Source of the DNA: Bradyrhizobium barranii subsp. apii
GTDB taxonomy: Bacteria > Pseudomonadota > Alphaproteobacteria > Rhizobiales > Xanthobacteraceae
Assembly: GCF_011516635.5 (NCBI RefSeq)
Contig: NZ_CP096255.1
Coordinates: forward strand, 2,416,501-2,480,500
Length of the DNA: 64,000 bases
Direction: 5' to 3'
Shown here piece after piece: positions 34,636 to 43,670 of the stretch (position 1 is the stretch's first letter; each line of letters starts with the position of its first letter). The notes under the pieces were generated by a model that worked only from the letters and a program-made list of their open reading frames with translations, ran no database searches and had not been told where the DNA came from. Both the position numbers and the translations under genes were made by a program.

Positions 34636-35761
34636 TCAGACGGGATCGAGGGCCAGGCAGTCCTCGGGACGGAAGGTGATGAATACGCTTTCACCAGATC
34701 TTAGATTGCCATGTCTCAATCCGTCATGCGCCCCCGGCTGAACCTTGACCATGAACTCCCCGTTGCCGGCGACATCGAGCACGGCCAGTGCGTGGTCGCC
34801 GAGATAGATGGTGTTCTGCACCTTGGCCGGCAGTCGGTTCGGTCCCTCGCTGGAGGTGCCGTCCGGGATGATGGCGATCCGCTCCGGCCGCACCGACAGG
34901 GAGGTCGATGCGCCCGCGCCCGATACGTTGACCGCCCGTGCGGTCACGGCGCCGCCACCAGCCAGCGTGACGCGGCAATAGTCCTTCTCGATCGTCTCGA
35001 CGGTGCCGGACAGCACGTTGTTCTCACCGATGAAGTGAGCGACGAAGCTGTTCACCCGGATGCTCGTACAGCGCGTCGGGCCGGTCGATCTGCTGCACGA
35101 TGCCGTCGTTGAACACGGCGATGCGATCCGACATGGTGAGCGCTTCGCTCTGATCGTGGGTGACGTAGACGACGGTGATGCCCATCGTCTCGTGCAGCTG
35201 CTTGATCTCCAGTTGCATCTGCTCCCGCAGGCGCTTGTCGAGGGCGCCAAGGGGTTCATCCATCAGTACGAGCTGCGGATTGAAAACCAGTGCGCGGGCC
35301 AGCGCCACGCGCTGCTGCTGACCGCCGGACAGCTGCCCGGGCCGCCGGTGCGCCAGGGTTTCCATCTTGATCATGCGCAACGCCGCGTTGACGCGCTCCT
35401 GCGCCTCGGCCTTGGCCGTGTTGCGAACGGATAGCGGGAAGGCAATATTCTCCGCGATCGTCAGGTGCGGGAACAAGGCATAGTTCTGGAACACCATGCC
35501 GATGTCGCGCTTATGCGGCGGCACGTTCTTGATCGGCCGTTCCGCGAGGTAGATTTCGCCATGGGTCGGAACCTCGAAGCCGGCCAGCATCATCAGCGTG
35601 GTCGTCTTGCCCGAGCCCGACGGGCCGAGCAGGGTGACGAACTCGCCCTTCCTGATTTCGAGATCGAGGTTCTTCACCACGAGGTGCTCGCCATCGTAGG
35701 TCTTTTGAATGCCGGAAAAGCGCACCAGCGCCGGCGCAGGCGTGACCATGCCGGCTTCCAT
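34636..35761 (-). pseudogene. ABC transporter ATPase (PotA type), frameshifted by one base
   Basis: From the ATG at 35761 (GAGGACAAC before it) the frame has Walker A GPSGSGKT (46-53), the Q-loop FQNYALFPHLT, signature LSGGQQQRVALARAL (144-158), Walker B LVLMDEPLGALD and H-loop VTHDQSEAL. It then breaks at ALYEHPGEQ (about codon 235). One extra G in CATCCGGGTGAAC (plus C run 35055-35057) explains it: ALYEHPVNSFVAHFIGENN continues into a TOBE domain (LSVRPERIAIIPDG...FITFRPEDCLALDPV). Restored length 375, normal for PotA. The enzyme would power the polyamine-type transporter. Confidence 0.85.
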
Positions 35762-35890
35762 GTTGTCCTCGCGTTGTCCCCTGCAGTGCTGTCAGCACCT
35801 CGTTCGAGGTTGCGGGAAACAGCTTAGCATCCTCCGACGAGAATGCCAGCGGCGCAAGCGACGCGCGCGGGTCCGGCGAGTGAAGACGCG

Positions 35891-37459
35891 CTACATCCCC
35901 GACAGCTTCGTCACGTAGACGTTCAGCGAACCGCCGGCTTCCGCGACGATGCGCAGCGTCTTGGAATCGAAGGCGATGTCGGCGAGGGTCAGGCTGTCGA
36001 TCTTGGCGTCGACCTTGAGGCCGTCCTCGCTCTTCTGGTAGTCGGCGATCGCGGCCGCGATCTTCTCGCGCGCATTGGCGGCGATCGGCTTCAGATCGAG
36101 CGTCGCTTTCTGCACCAATGCCTGCTGCATCTGCGGCACCACCGCGCGTGCGGCCGCGCCGAGCAGGCCGAAGGCGGCCTCGGACTCCACCGCGAGCTGG
36201 ATGTCGGCGAGCCGCAGCGTCTGCTGCGCCTGGTCGAGCATCGGCCGGCCCCAGATGTGCACGGTCGCTTTGGCGCCGAGACCGAGCCAGCTCTTCTTCT
36301 CCTTGGCACGCACCAGCAGCGAGATCAGGAGACGATCGCCCGACGGCACCACGTTGACGCCTTTCACGGTGACGTCGACCGGACCGGAGCCGTCCTCGGG
36401 ATAGGTGTGGCCGACTATCTGCGCCGCGATCAGCTTGTTGATCTCGGTGAAGGGCACGTCGATCGGCACGCCGATGTTCACGCCGGTGCCGGTCGGCGGT
36501 ACGATCGAGATCTTGTCGGGGAAGGGACAGTCCGGTTTGGTCGACGTCGAGGTCACGCGCGTCTCGAGCTCGAGGCCGAGCAGCAGCGTCACGTTCTGCG
36601 CGTCGACGCGCGGCTGCGCCGCGATGGCACGGGTCGGTTTCATCTCGAGCCAGAGCGGCGGCAGCGCGGCCGATGAGCCCGAGCCCTGCAGCGGGATCGA
36701 GCGGCAGGCCTTGGCCCATTGCAGCTTCGCATTGTCGCGCAGCGAGGGATCGTTGCGGATGCGCTCGGAGACGATGTTGATCTGCTCGCCGACATTCTTG
36801 TCGATCAGCGGCTTCACCTGCGCCGGCACGTTGACCTTGGCGCCGGAGACGTTGAGGTTGGTGTCGCCGAGATTGACCTGGGCGCCGAGATTTGGCTCGA
36901 GATGCCAATTGGCCGCGAGCTTCGGGCGCGAGGTGACGACCACGTTGCCCTTGATCTCGGCGCTGGCGTTCAAATTCTTGATGTTAACCGCGCCGATCCG
37001 TTTCGCTGCGTCACCGCCGAGTACGCTGCCGAGCGCGTCGCCAAGCGCGCCGGTGGCTTTCGACGACAGCGAGCCCGTCACGTTGAGCTTGCCATTGAGC
37101 GGCGTCGAGATCGTCAGCACGTCCTTGTCGCCGGCCGCCGCCATCGGCCCGCGCACGGCGGACCAGCCGATGTCGGCATTCTCCAGGATCTGCGAGATTG
37201 GATTATCGGCCTTGCCGGCGAAATTGCGCGGCGCGGCTTTCTCGGCCTGTTCGCGGATCGCCGACAGCGCGATCGCAACCGGCGCCACCACGATCGAGCT
37301 CTTCGCGACCGGTGGCAGCGGCGGCAATTGCGCGACCGGCGGCGCAGTCGTCGCCGCGCGCGGCGACAGCCAGTCCATCGCCTTCAGGCTGACGAAAAAC
37401 GACGCCGCGAGCACCGCCACGGCGATCAGGACAGTCTTCAAGTTCAGCGTCAGTCGCAT
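35891..37459 (-). CDS. DUF4403 family envelope protein
   Basis: A 522-residue protein with an N-terminal membrane anchor (LKTVLIAVAVLAASFFVSLK) and a long beta-rich periplasmic body. Segments fitting DUF4403 are SSIVVAPVAIALSAIREQAE, WHLEPNLGAQVNLGDTNLNV, KLQWAKACRSIPLQGSG, PPLWLEMKPTRAIAAQPRVD and IWGRPMLDQAQQTLRLADIQ. The family is conserved in Bradyrhizobium and Bacteroidetes and has no assigned role. I use ATG 37459, with GGGGG before it (a TTG one codon earlier is possible). Transcribed alone towards the ABC operon. Confidence 0.85.
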   Translation of the reverse strand: MRLTLNLKTVLIAVAVLAASFFVSLKAMDWLSPRAATTAPPVAQLPPLPPVAKSSIVVAPVAIALSAIREQAEKAAPRNFAGKADNPISQILENADIGWSAVRGPMAAAGDKDVLTISTPLNGKLNVTGSLSSKATGALGDALGSVLGGDAAKRIGAVNIKNLNASAEIKGNVVVTSRPKLAANWHLEPNLGAQVNLGDTNLNVSGAKVNVPAQVKPLIDKNVGEQINIVSERIRNDPSLRDNAKLQWAKACRSIPLQGSGSSAALPPLWLEMKPTRAIAAQPRVDAQNVTLLLGLELETRVTSTSTKPDCPFPDKISIVPPTGTGVNIGVPIDVPFTEINKLIAAQIVGHTYPEDGSGPVDVTVKGVNVVPSGDRLLISLLVRAKEKKSWLGLGAKATVHIWGRPMLDQAQQTLRLADIQLAVESEAAFGLLGAAARAVVPQMQQALVQKATLDLKPIAANAREKIAAAIADYQKSEDGLKVDAKIDSLTLADIAFDSKTLRIVAEAGGSLNVYVTKLSGM

Positions 37460-37596
37460 CAATCCCCCAAGCCGCCCAGGGCCGGAAGTCTACAGGGCAG
37501 GCGAGGAGGGCGCTAGAGCGCACCGGTGGGGTGGAATTGGGGCGAACAGATTAACGGTTGCGGCAGCATCGGTGCCGCGCATCCGTCATCGCGCAC

Positions 37597-38235
37597 CTAG
37601 CTGCGCCTCGGGCGGCGAACCGCCCTCACATTGCCGCGATCGCCACCGCCGCAGAAGAAGCGGTCGCCGCCGTCGGACTCCAATCCTGACACCATCGTCC
37701 CGGCGGGCAGGTCGAGCTGCTCCAGCACCTTGCCGGTCTCAGGATCGATCCGGCGCAAATCGCTTTCCTCGCCCTCCCAGGTGCCATGCCAGAGCTCGCC
37801 GTCGACCCAGGTGACGCCGGTCACGAAGCGCTTGCTTTCGATGGTGCGGAGGATCTTTCCTGTTTCCGGATCGACCTGATGGATCTTGCGCTCGCGATAC
37901 TGACCGACCCACAGCGAACCCTCCGCCCAGGCCAATCCGGAATCGCCGCCGCCGCCCGGGGCAGGAATCGTGCTGATCACCTTGCCGGTGGCGGCGTCGA
38001 TCTTCTGGATGCGATCCTCGGCAATCTGGAACAGGTGCCGGCCGTCGAACGCCGTCCCCGCATGCGCGGCGACATCGATGCAGCGTGCGATCCTGCCGTT
38101 GGCCGGATCGACCGCATTCAGCTTGTCGCCGGATGCGAACCAGACATGGGTCCCGTCATAGGTGACGCCATGCACGGCCTCGACACCCGCAAAAGGTCCG
38201 TACTCCCTGACGATTTCGGCGGCTGAACGCTTCAT
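37597..38235 (-). CDS. Beta-propeller protein (virginiamycin B lyase/glutamine cyclotransferase-like repeats)
   Basis: The 212-residue protein has several repeated blades of the form (V/I)xxVDPxxGK(I/V): VWFASGDKLNAVDPANGRIA, IQKIDAATGKVISTIPAPGG, KIHQVDPETGKILRTIESKR, DLRRIDPETGKVLEQLDLPA. These are quinoprotein/glutamine cyclotransferase-like propeller blades, too few to close a ring alone. No signal peptide. It starts 28 bases after the regulator gene and is probably its operon partner. No enzymatic role assigned. Confidence 0.78.
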   Translation of the reverse strand: MKRSAAEIVREYGPFAGVEAVHGVTYDGTHVWFASGDKLNAVDPANGRIARCIDVAAHAGTAFDGRHLFQIAEDRIQKIDAATGKVISTIPAPGGGGDSGLAWAEGSLWVGQYRERKIHQVDPETGKILRTIESKRFVTGVTWVDGELWHGTWEGEESDLRRIDPETGKVLEQLDLPAGTMVSGLESDGGDRFFCGGGDRGNVRAVRRPRRS

Positions 38236-38263
38236 GTGCTTGATCCCTCTGATGTGATCCAAC

Positions 38264-39484
38264 TTACGCCTTCAGGAGCGGTCCGGGGAGTAACAAGCCT
38301 GTCGGGAAACCCGGGACGGGCGGGGTCATCCAGCGCCGTGCCCGGCCGTGTCCGAACGATTGCACCTTGTTCGACCGCGCCAGCTCGTCGAGGGCCCGCT
38401 GCACCGTGCGCGCGCTCGTTCCCAGCGCCAGCGCGAGCGCCGAGCTCGACCAGGGCTCGCCGTCGGAGAGGACGGCGAGCACCGCGGCGTGCTTCTCCTC
38501 GACGGGACGTGCCAGCACGAGGACGTCGCGCGTCTTGCGCGGCGCCAGCACAAAACCCTGTTTCGTCGCGCTGATGTCGGCCAGCGGCTCGAGCTGGGTG
38601 CGGAGCCGCCCGATCTCCACGCGCAACCGCGCGCGATGCGATTCGTCGGCGTGCTTCGCCCGGAACGCGCCTGATATCAGCTCCTCTCGCGAGACGTCCG
38701 CGGGCCATGCCTGCGCCAGGAGGCGGGCGAGCGCGAACAGCACCGGCCGCGTTCCGAGCGAGACGATGCGGCCTTGCCTGCGCAGGGCATGATGAAAGGT
38801 GTCCACGACGAGCGCCGTCGAGGTCGCCAGTCTTTCGACCTCCCCGAGCAGCAACGGGTGCTCGCTGCCGCGCGCGATCAGGCGCGCCGCCGGCGTGTCG
38901 AGGATCAGGTTCGCGCTGTCGACCTCGGCCACGAGCGCCGGGATCTTGGCCTGCCGCGCTGCGAGAGCCGCGCGGTTGAGCGCGGCGCGCGCATCTTTCG
39001 CTCTCAATCGTCTGATGGCGATGCCGGCGACCACCAGCTCGCGGACGACTTGTGATGCAGGCGGGAGCGGGGAGGGGCTGAGCTCGGCCAGCGTGCGCTC
39101 GGCTTCGTCGAGCTGCCCGACGAGGAGGAGGCGGCGCGCCTCGATGTGCCCCGCATGGGCTGCATTGGCGAGATCGCCGTGCTGTTCGAGCGTCGCGCGG
39201 GCCGCCGCGAGCGTTTTCACCGGCCAGCTCAGGTCGCGCGAGACGAGCGCGATCTCGGCTTCGGCCACCACGCATCTCGCGCGCGCCACCGCCTCTCTTG
39301 GACCGAACGCGCGCGCGGCGCTCCGCAGCAGCGTCTTCGCTTTCGCGAGATCGCCGAGCTGCGCCATCGCGATGCCGCGTAGCGCCAGCGACGGTGCATC
39401 GTTGCGCAGCGCAACGCGGTTCAGCGCGCCGAGCGGATCGCCGGCCTCTAACGCGCGCGCGGCGGCCGTGATCAGCGACTCCAT
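38264..39484 (-). CDS. Transcriptional regulator with TPR-like region and DNA-binding domains
   Basis: A 406-residue protein. Residues 1-190 are helical repeats (RGIAMAQLGDLAKAKTLLRS, HIEARRLLLVGQLDEAERTL) like a TPR array. A central winged-helix of OmpR/SARP type follows (LGTRPVLFALARLLAQAWPA, SREELISGAFRAKHADESHR, ARLRVEIGRLRTQLEPLADI). A second HTH lies near the C-terminus (AVLSDGEPWSSSALALALGT, SARTVQRALDELARSNKV). It is divergent from the DUF899 gene and 28 bases ahead of the beta-propeller gene, so it probably controls one or both. Confidence 0.78.
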   Translation of the reverse strand: MESLITAAARALEAGDPLGALNRVALRNDAPSLALRGIAMAQLGDLAKAKTLLRSAARAFGPREAVARARCVVAEAEIALVSRDLSWPVKTLAAARATLEQHGDLANAAHAGHIEARRLLLVGQLDEAERTLAELSPSPLPPASQVVRELVVAGIAIRRLRAKDARAALNRAALAARQAKIPALVAEVDSANLILDTPAARLIARGSEHPLLLGEVERLATSTALVVDTFHHALRRQGRIVSLGTRPVLFALARLLAQAWPADVSREELISGAFRAKHADESHRARLRVEIGRLRTQLEPLADISATKQGFVLAPRKTRDVLVLARPVEEKHAAVLAVLSDGEPWSSSALALALGTSARTVQRALDELARSNKVQSFGHGRARRWMTPPVPGFPTGLLLPGPLLKA

Positions 39485-39634
39485 TCAAATCCCGCCACAC
39501 TTGTTACTCCCACCGCGCAACCGCTTGGTGCCAGAAATCGTTGACGACCGACAATGTGCGGCGAGGGTCGAGCGGTTCCGCGTCCGTCGTAGCGCGACGC
39601 GGAATGACCGCCCGGACAAGAGGAATGGAGAGCC

Positions 39635-40429
39635 ATGATGACATCAGCAGACAATGCAGGAACTAACGGACAGGCCGCCATGCAAACACCGCCGGTGGTG
39701 TCGCCGCAGGACTGGGAGGCCGCCCGTCAGCAACTGCTCGTGAAGGAAAAGGCGCATACCCGTGCCCGCGACGCCCTCGCCGCCGAGCGCCGGCGCATGC
39801 CGTGGATGGAAGTCACCAAAACCTATGCGTTCGAGGGGCCCGGCGGCAAGATCAGTCTGGTGGATCTGTTCCAGGGCCGGCGGCAGCTGATCGTCTACCG
39901 GGCCTTCTTCGAGCCGGGCGTGTTCGGCTGGCCCGATCAAGCCTGCCGGGGCTGCTCCATGGTGGCCGACCAGGTCGCCCATGTCTCGCACCTGAACGCC
40001 CGCGACACCACGCTCGTGTTCGCCTCGCGCGCGCCCCAGGCCGACATCATCAGGCTGAAGCAGCGGATGGGCTGGACCATACCCTGGGTCACCGTCACCG
40101 ACAGTTTCGACGCCGATTTTGGCGTCGACGAATGGCACGGCACCAACGTGTTCTACCGCGACGGCGACCGCATCTTCCGCACCTATTTCGTCAAGAGCCG
40201 CGGCGACGAGCAGATGGGCGGCACCTGGAACTATCTCGATATCACCCCGCTCGGCCGGCAGGAGGTCTGGGAGGACTCGCCAAAGGGCTATCCGCAGACG
40301 CCAACCTACAAATGGTGGAACTGGCACGACAGCTACGCGGAAGGCGCCGCGCCGGACAAGAAGTGGGTCGAGATCTCGACGGCCGGCGAGAAGGCTTTTC
40401 GCGAGGAGGCCGCGGAAGGCCGTGACTAG
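39635..40429 (+). CDS. DUF899 family thioredoxin-fold protein
   Basis: A 264-residue protein with the DUF899 signature: MPWMEVTKTYAFEGPGGKIS, LVDLFQGRRQLIVYRAFFEP, GWPDQACRGCSMVADQVAHV (a CxxC thioredoxin-like motif), NARDTTLVFASRAPQADIIR, WTIPWVTVTDSFDADFGVDE, NVFYRDGDRIFRTYF, and WNYLDITPLGRQEVWEDSPK. GGAGAGCC precedes tandem ATGs. The family is predicted to be redox-active, without a known reaction. Its last eight bases overlap the next membrane-protein gene. Confidence 0.92.
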   Translation: MMTSADNAGTNGQAAMQTPPVVSPQDWEAARQQLLVKEKAHTRARDALAAERRRMPWMEVTKTYAFEGPGGKISLVDLFQGRRQLIVYRAFFEPGVFGWPDQACRGCSMVADQVAHVSHLNARDTTLVFASRAPQADIIRLKQRMGWTIPWVTVTDSFDADFGVDEWHGTNVFYRDGDRIFRTYFVKSRGDEQMGGTWNYLDITPLGRQEVWEDSPKGYPQTPTYKWWNWHDSYAEGAAPDKKWVEISTAGEKAFREEAAEGRD

Positions 40430-40718
40430 TCCCGCCAACGTGGCCACCGGCGCGAGCCGCGACGGCGTGGTGGCCGCACGCCACCTCGCCAGATGGCTGG
40501 CTCTGGCGGCAACGCCGACCTTCGCGATCATGGCCGTGTTGACGGCCGTGCTCGGCGGCCCGGCGGACATGCTGTGTGCCGCCGGGTACGGCTCCGTGCT
40601 GAGTGGGATGGTGCCGATGTATCTGCTGATGAGCGCGTTTCATTCAGCGGCCTGGCTGAGGCTGGTTTCGGAGCGGCGGGGCGCCATCCGGCGAGATACG
40701 GATGGCGTCAGTCATTGA
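40422..40718 (+). CDS. Small two-helix membrane protein
   Basis: A 98-residue protein from the GTG at 40422, which overlaps the DUF899 stop codon and has GGAAGG directly before it. Two hydrophobic helices (WLALAATPTFAIMAVLTAVL and GSVLSGMVPMYLLMSAFHSA) are joined by a short loop GGPADMLCAAGY, with a Arg-rich end. Translational coupling implies work with the DUF899 protein. No family is recognised. Confidence 0.65.
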   Translation: MTSPANVATGASRDGVVAARHLARWLALAATPTFAIMAVLTAVLGGPADMLCAAGYGSVLSGMVPMYLLMSAFHSAAWLRLVSERRGAIRRDTDGVSH

Positions 40719-41209
40719 CCGCTGTCGTTGAGGAACAATGCCATCAGGATTTCGTCGTAGTATCGGTCGGCGTGCTTCAGTGCTTTCACCTCACGGCCGT
40801 ATTCGACAAAGCCGGCAGCGGTGTAGAGGCGGATGGCGGCGGCGTTCTCGCTGACGACGGCCAGCTGAAGCTGTTCAACTTGCCCTGTGGCATGTGCCAC
40901 GACCGCGTCTACAAGGCGCCGCGCCGCGCCGGATTTTCGCGCATGGGGCCGCACATACATGCCCCAGAGAAGAGCCTTGTGCTCGGTCTTCGCGCCGTCC
41001 TGCCGCTGGAAGCCGGCAACGCCGACGAGCTCGTGCGCGACGAAGGCGCCGAAAACGTCCGACGCTGCAAGGCGCGCCTCGAACCAGGTGAGGGGCTTTT
41101 CCTGCTCGCGTGCGAACGTGCTGCCAAAAGCTTCGGGATGCGTTACGAGCGCTTCCAGCCTGATCGCACGGTAGAGAGCCGCGTCGGCGGGCGTGAGCAG
41201 TCTGATCAT
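40712..41209 (-). CDS. GNAT-family N-acetyltransferase
   Basis: A 165-residue acetyl-CoA-dependent acetyltransferase: IRLLTPADAALYRAIRLEAL, the strand VGVAGFQRQ, LLWGMYVRPHARKSGAARRL (the acetyl-CoA pyrophosphate loop R-x-x-G-A/G), VEQLQLAVVSENAAAIRLYT and AAGFVEYGRE. No substrate can be assigned. It converges on the small membrane protein with a slight overlap and lies three bases from the Lrp-type regulator, with which it may be co-transcribed. Confidence 0.88.
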   Translation of the reverse strand: MIRLLTPADAALYRAIRLEALVTHPEAFGSTFAREQEKPLTWFEARLAASDVFGAFVAHELVGVAGFQRQDGAKTEHKALLWGMYVRPHARKSGAARRLVDAVVAHATGQVEQLQLAVVSENAAAIRLYTAAGFVEYGREVKALKHADRYYDEILMALFLNDSGQ

Positions 41210-41211
41210 GG

Positions 41212-41691
41212 CTATGAGAGATGTGCCAGCGGCAGCGGCGCGCCGGCCTTCAGTGTCTGGATCGCAATGCTGCTGCGAACCTCCCGCACGATGGGCAGGT
41301 TGAGCAGCTTGTCGACGAGGAAGCGCTGGTAGTCCTCGAGCTCGGGCACGACGATTTCGAGGAGATAGTCGGCTTCGCCGGAGACGAGGTGGCAGGCAAC
41401 GACCTCAGGCATCGCCACAACGGTCCGTTCGAAGCCCAGCGCCTGGTCGTTGGCATGGCCGTTGATCTTGACGCCGAGGAAGGCCGAGAAGCCGAGCCCG
41501 AGGCAGCCACGCCGCAAGGAGGCCCGGTAGCCGTCGATATAGCCGTCCCGCTCCAGCCGCCGCACTCGTCGCAGGCAGGGTGATGGCGACAATCCGATCT
41601 TGTCCGCCAGTTCGATGTTGCTCAGTCGTGCGTTGGCCTGGAGTTCGGTGACGATGCGCCGGTCGATCGCATCCAGTTCGCATTTTGGCAT
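41212..41691 (-). CDS. Lrp/AsnC-family transcriptional regulator
   Basis: The 159-residue regulator has the winged-helix start LDAIDRRIVTELQANARLSN, LADKIGLSPSPCLRRVRRLE and DGYIDGYRASL, then the RAM (amino-acid sensing) domain: FLGVKINGHANDQALGFERT, ACHLVSGEADYLLEIVVPEL, LLNLPIVREVRSSIAIQTLK. Length is typical. I use ATG 41691; another ATG lies three codons upstream. It is divergent from the NTF2-like gene and next to the acetyltransferase, likely targets. Confidence 0.92.
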   Translation of the reverse strand: MPKCELDAIDRRIVTELQANARLSNIELADKIGLSPSPCLRRVRRLERDGYIDGYRASLRRGCLGLGFSAFLGVKINGHANDQALGFERTVVAMPEVVACHLVSGEADYLLEIVVPELEDYQRFLVDKLLNLPIVREVRSSIAIQTLKAGAPLPLAHLS

Positions 41692-41823
41692 GAACCGCAT
41701 CCTGTGGGATCGAGAAGGGCGCAATATTGCGCCCGAGCCGCCGAGACTAGCCCAGTTCGCAAGGACATGCCTTGGCTTTCCGTGGGATGGATTGCTCCGA
41801 CTTTGCTGCTGATGGAGTGAGCC

Positions 41824-42219
41824 ATGACCGAGAGCCCGAACCTTGCGCCTCTGCTGGAGGCTGTCGAACGTTACTTCACGCTGATGTACGACAGCGATGT
41901 TTCGCAGTTCGACCGCGTCTTTGCGCCGACTGCGCAACTCCACGGATTTCGCGACGCCGAATTGCGGATCCTGCCCGTTGGCGACTACAGAGCGATGTTG
42001 GCTTCGACCCCGTCGCCCAAATCCAAGAATGCCCCGCGCCTTCAGGAGATATTGCTGATCGATCTGGCGTCGTCAGCGCAGGCACTGGTGAAGGTTCGCG
42101 TTCGGATCGATGTGCACCAGTACGTTGATTATCTGGCGTATCACTGCATCGAGGGCACTTGGCTCATTACCGCGAAATCGTTCCATGTGGAGCGCCGGTA
42201 TGAGCCGACCGGCACGTAG
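41824..42219 (+). CDS. NTF2-like family protein (lumazine-binding type)
   Basis: A 131-residue protein of the NTF2-like fold: APLLEAVERYFTLMYDSDVS, FDRVFAPTAQLHGFRDAELR, LPVGDYRAMLASTPSPKSKN, VKVRVRIDVHQYVDYLAYHC and WLITAKSFHVERRYEP. The pattern fits the putative lumazine-binding (Lumazine_bd_2) group. No catalytic residues can be assigned. GGAG precedes the ATG. It may be controlled by the divergent Lrp-type regulator. Confidence 0.82.
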   Translation: MTESPNLAPLLEAVERYFTLMYDSDVSQFDRVFAPTAQLHGFRDAELRILPVGDYRAMLASTPSPKSKNAPRLQEILLIDLASSAQALVKVRVRIDVHQYVDYLAYHCIEGTWLITAKSFHVERRYEPTGT

Positions 42220-42232
42220 CGCCTCCGCAATC

Positions 42233-42652
42233 TTATTGCCCGCCTGCCGCCTGAAGATAAGCAACGATCTTGCTCGCTTCGTCAGCGGAGACACCACCAT
42301 ATGGCTGCATCTTGTTGCCGGACACGACCTCATCCGGCTTGACCATGAAGCGGGTCATCTTGTCCTGATCCCAGACGAAGCCGGCGTCCTTCATCGACGG
42401 AGAGTAGTTGTAGTTCGGCAGCGAGCCGGCCTTGCGTCCCACGATCTTGTTGAGATTGGGACCGAGGCGATTGTCGCCATCCTTCACCGAGTGGCAGGTG
42501 CGACAGGAATTGTTGAAAGCCTGCTGGGCCGCCTCGTCGTTCGCCGGCTGCTGGGCGAGCGACGAGGGCGCAGACAGGAGCAGCGTCAATGCGCCGGCAG
42601 CTGCGATCGAGCGCAGCCATGGACCTGGCGACATTTGCAGGCGTGATCGCAT
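42233..42652 (-). CDS. Soluble class I cytochrome c
   Basis: A 139-residue protein with signal peptide (about 33 residues, ...ALTLLLSAPSSLAQQ) and one CxxCH haem site, CRTCH at 50-54. The sixth ligand is the Met in GNKMQPYGG. The body DNRLGPNLNKIVGRKAGSLP, then KTMMDF-like replacement KDAGFVWDQDKMTRFMVKPD, is that of cytochrome c2/c550 electron carriers in alphaproteobacteria. GGAGG precedes the ATG at 42652; two downstream ATGs are less likely. Its 3' end is 13 bases from the NTF2-like stop. Confidence 0.9.
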   Translation of the reverse strand: MRSRLQMSPGPWLRSIAAAGALTLLLSAPSSLAQQPANDEAAQQAFNNSCRTCHSVKDGDNRLGPNLNKIVGRKAGSLPNYNYSPSMKDAGFVWDQDKMTRFMVKPDEVVSGNKMQPYGGVSADEASKIVAYLQAAGGQ

Positions 42653-42711
42653 CCGCGCCTCCGAACAGCGCTTCTCCAAGCGAGGCCGCCCGGAGAGCAT
42701 GATGCAAACGA

Positions 42712-42741
42712 AAACGGCCCCGGTGGGTTCCGAGGCCGTTT
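42712..42741 (-). terminator. Intrinsic terminator of the L,D-transpeptidase gene
   Basis: On the minus strand AAACGGCCTCGG pairs with CCGGGGCCGTTT around AACCCA, followed by TTCGTTTGC. It lies about 20 bases after the stop. Confidence 0.75.
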
Positions 42742-42762
42742 GCGTCACAATGTCCTGTCGCG

Positions 42763-43470
42763 TTAGCGCGTCGCGGCGCCGAGGTCCGCGCGGCGTTCCG
42801 TCATCGGCAGCACGATCACCTTGGTGCCGACGTTGACGCGGGAGTAGAGGTCGGTGACGTCGTCGTTGGTCAGGCGGATGCAGCCGGACGAGACGTGCTT
42901 GCCGATCGTGTCGGGGGCGTTGGTGCCGTGGATGCGGTAGATGGTGCCGCCGAGATACATGGCGCGCGCGCCGAGCGGGTTGCCGGGGCCGCCGGCCATG
43001 TGGCGCGGCAGATAGGGCTGGCGGGCGATCATTTCCGGCGGCGGGGTCCAATCCGGCCACTCGGCCTTCTTGGTCACCGACTGCACGCCGGACCAGGTGA
43101 AGCCGTCGCGGCCGACGCCGATGCCGTAGCGAACGGCCTGGCCGTTGCCGAGCACGTAATAGAGATAGGTGTTGGGCGTATCGATGATGATGGTGCCCGG
43201 CGCCTCACGCGTCGCATAGGAGACGGTCTGGCGGCGGAAGCGCGCCGGCATCTCGACCGGGTCCTGATCCTCGGACGGCGCGGCCTGGTAAGGCGTGGCC
43301 TGATAGGGCTGGTACGGCTGCGGCGCGGCCATCGGCGGCAGCGGCTGGAAGAACGGGAAGAGCTGCACGGGCGCAGCCTTGGCCGGACCGGCAAATGAGA
43401 TTGCGGAGATCGCCACGGCGCTGAGCGCAACGGCGCGCGAATACGTCTTGAACGTGTCCAGATTAATCAT
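42763..43470 (-). CDS. L,D-transpeptidase (YkuD domain), exported
   Basis: A 235-residue envelope enzyme with signal peptide (to about residue 33), a Pro/Gln/Tyr-rich linker (about 38-66) and a YkuD domain: IIIDTPNTYLYYVLGNGQAV, GVGRDGFTWSGVQSVTKKAE, PGNPLGARAMYLGGTIYRIH, with His181 and the catalytic Cys197 in HVSSGCIRL. It makes 3-3 crosslinks in peptidoglycan or attaches envelope proteins. AGGGGCGATCA precedes the ATG. Bradyrhizobium genomes carry many paralogues of this type. Confidence 0.92.
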   Translation of the reverse strand: MINLDTFKTYSRAVALSAVAISAISFAGPAKAAPVQLFPFFQPLPPMAAPQPYQPYQATPYQAAPSEDQDPVEMPARFRRQTVSYATREAPGTIIIDTPNTYLYYVLGNGQAVRYGIGVGRDGFTWSGVQSVTKKAEWPDWTPPPEMIARQPYLPRHMAGGPGNPLGARAMYLGGTIYRIHGTNAPDTIGKHVSSGCIRLTNDDVTDLYSRVNVGTKVIVLPMTERRADLGAATR

Positions 43471-43670
43471 TGATCGCCCCTGTTTGATCGGTGTTTCTTG
43501 ACCACCGCGGCACCGTTTCGGTGCTCCGTTGCCCAAATCACTAACGACAAAACGTTTCGGGAGCTTTGCGCGGAAAACCGAAAACGGTTTCATGGCGGAA
43601 AGGATTTGTTTCATGACGGTTTCGTGGCGGCGCGGACCCGTTAACCAACAAAACAGCGGGCCGACACTTC

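Noticed and set aside
35511..36908. A 465-codon minus-strand frame overlapping the DUF4403 gene and the ATPase
   Set aside because: It is out of frame with both recognised genes and Arg/Ala-rich; its C-terminal end merely crosses their boundary.
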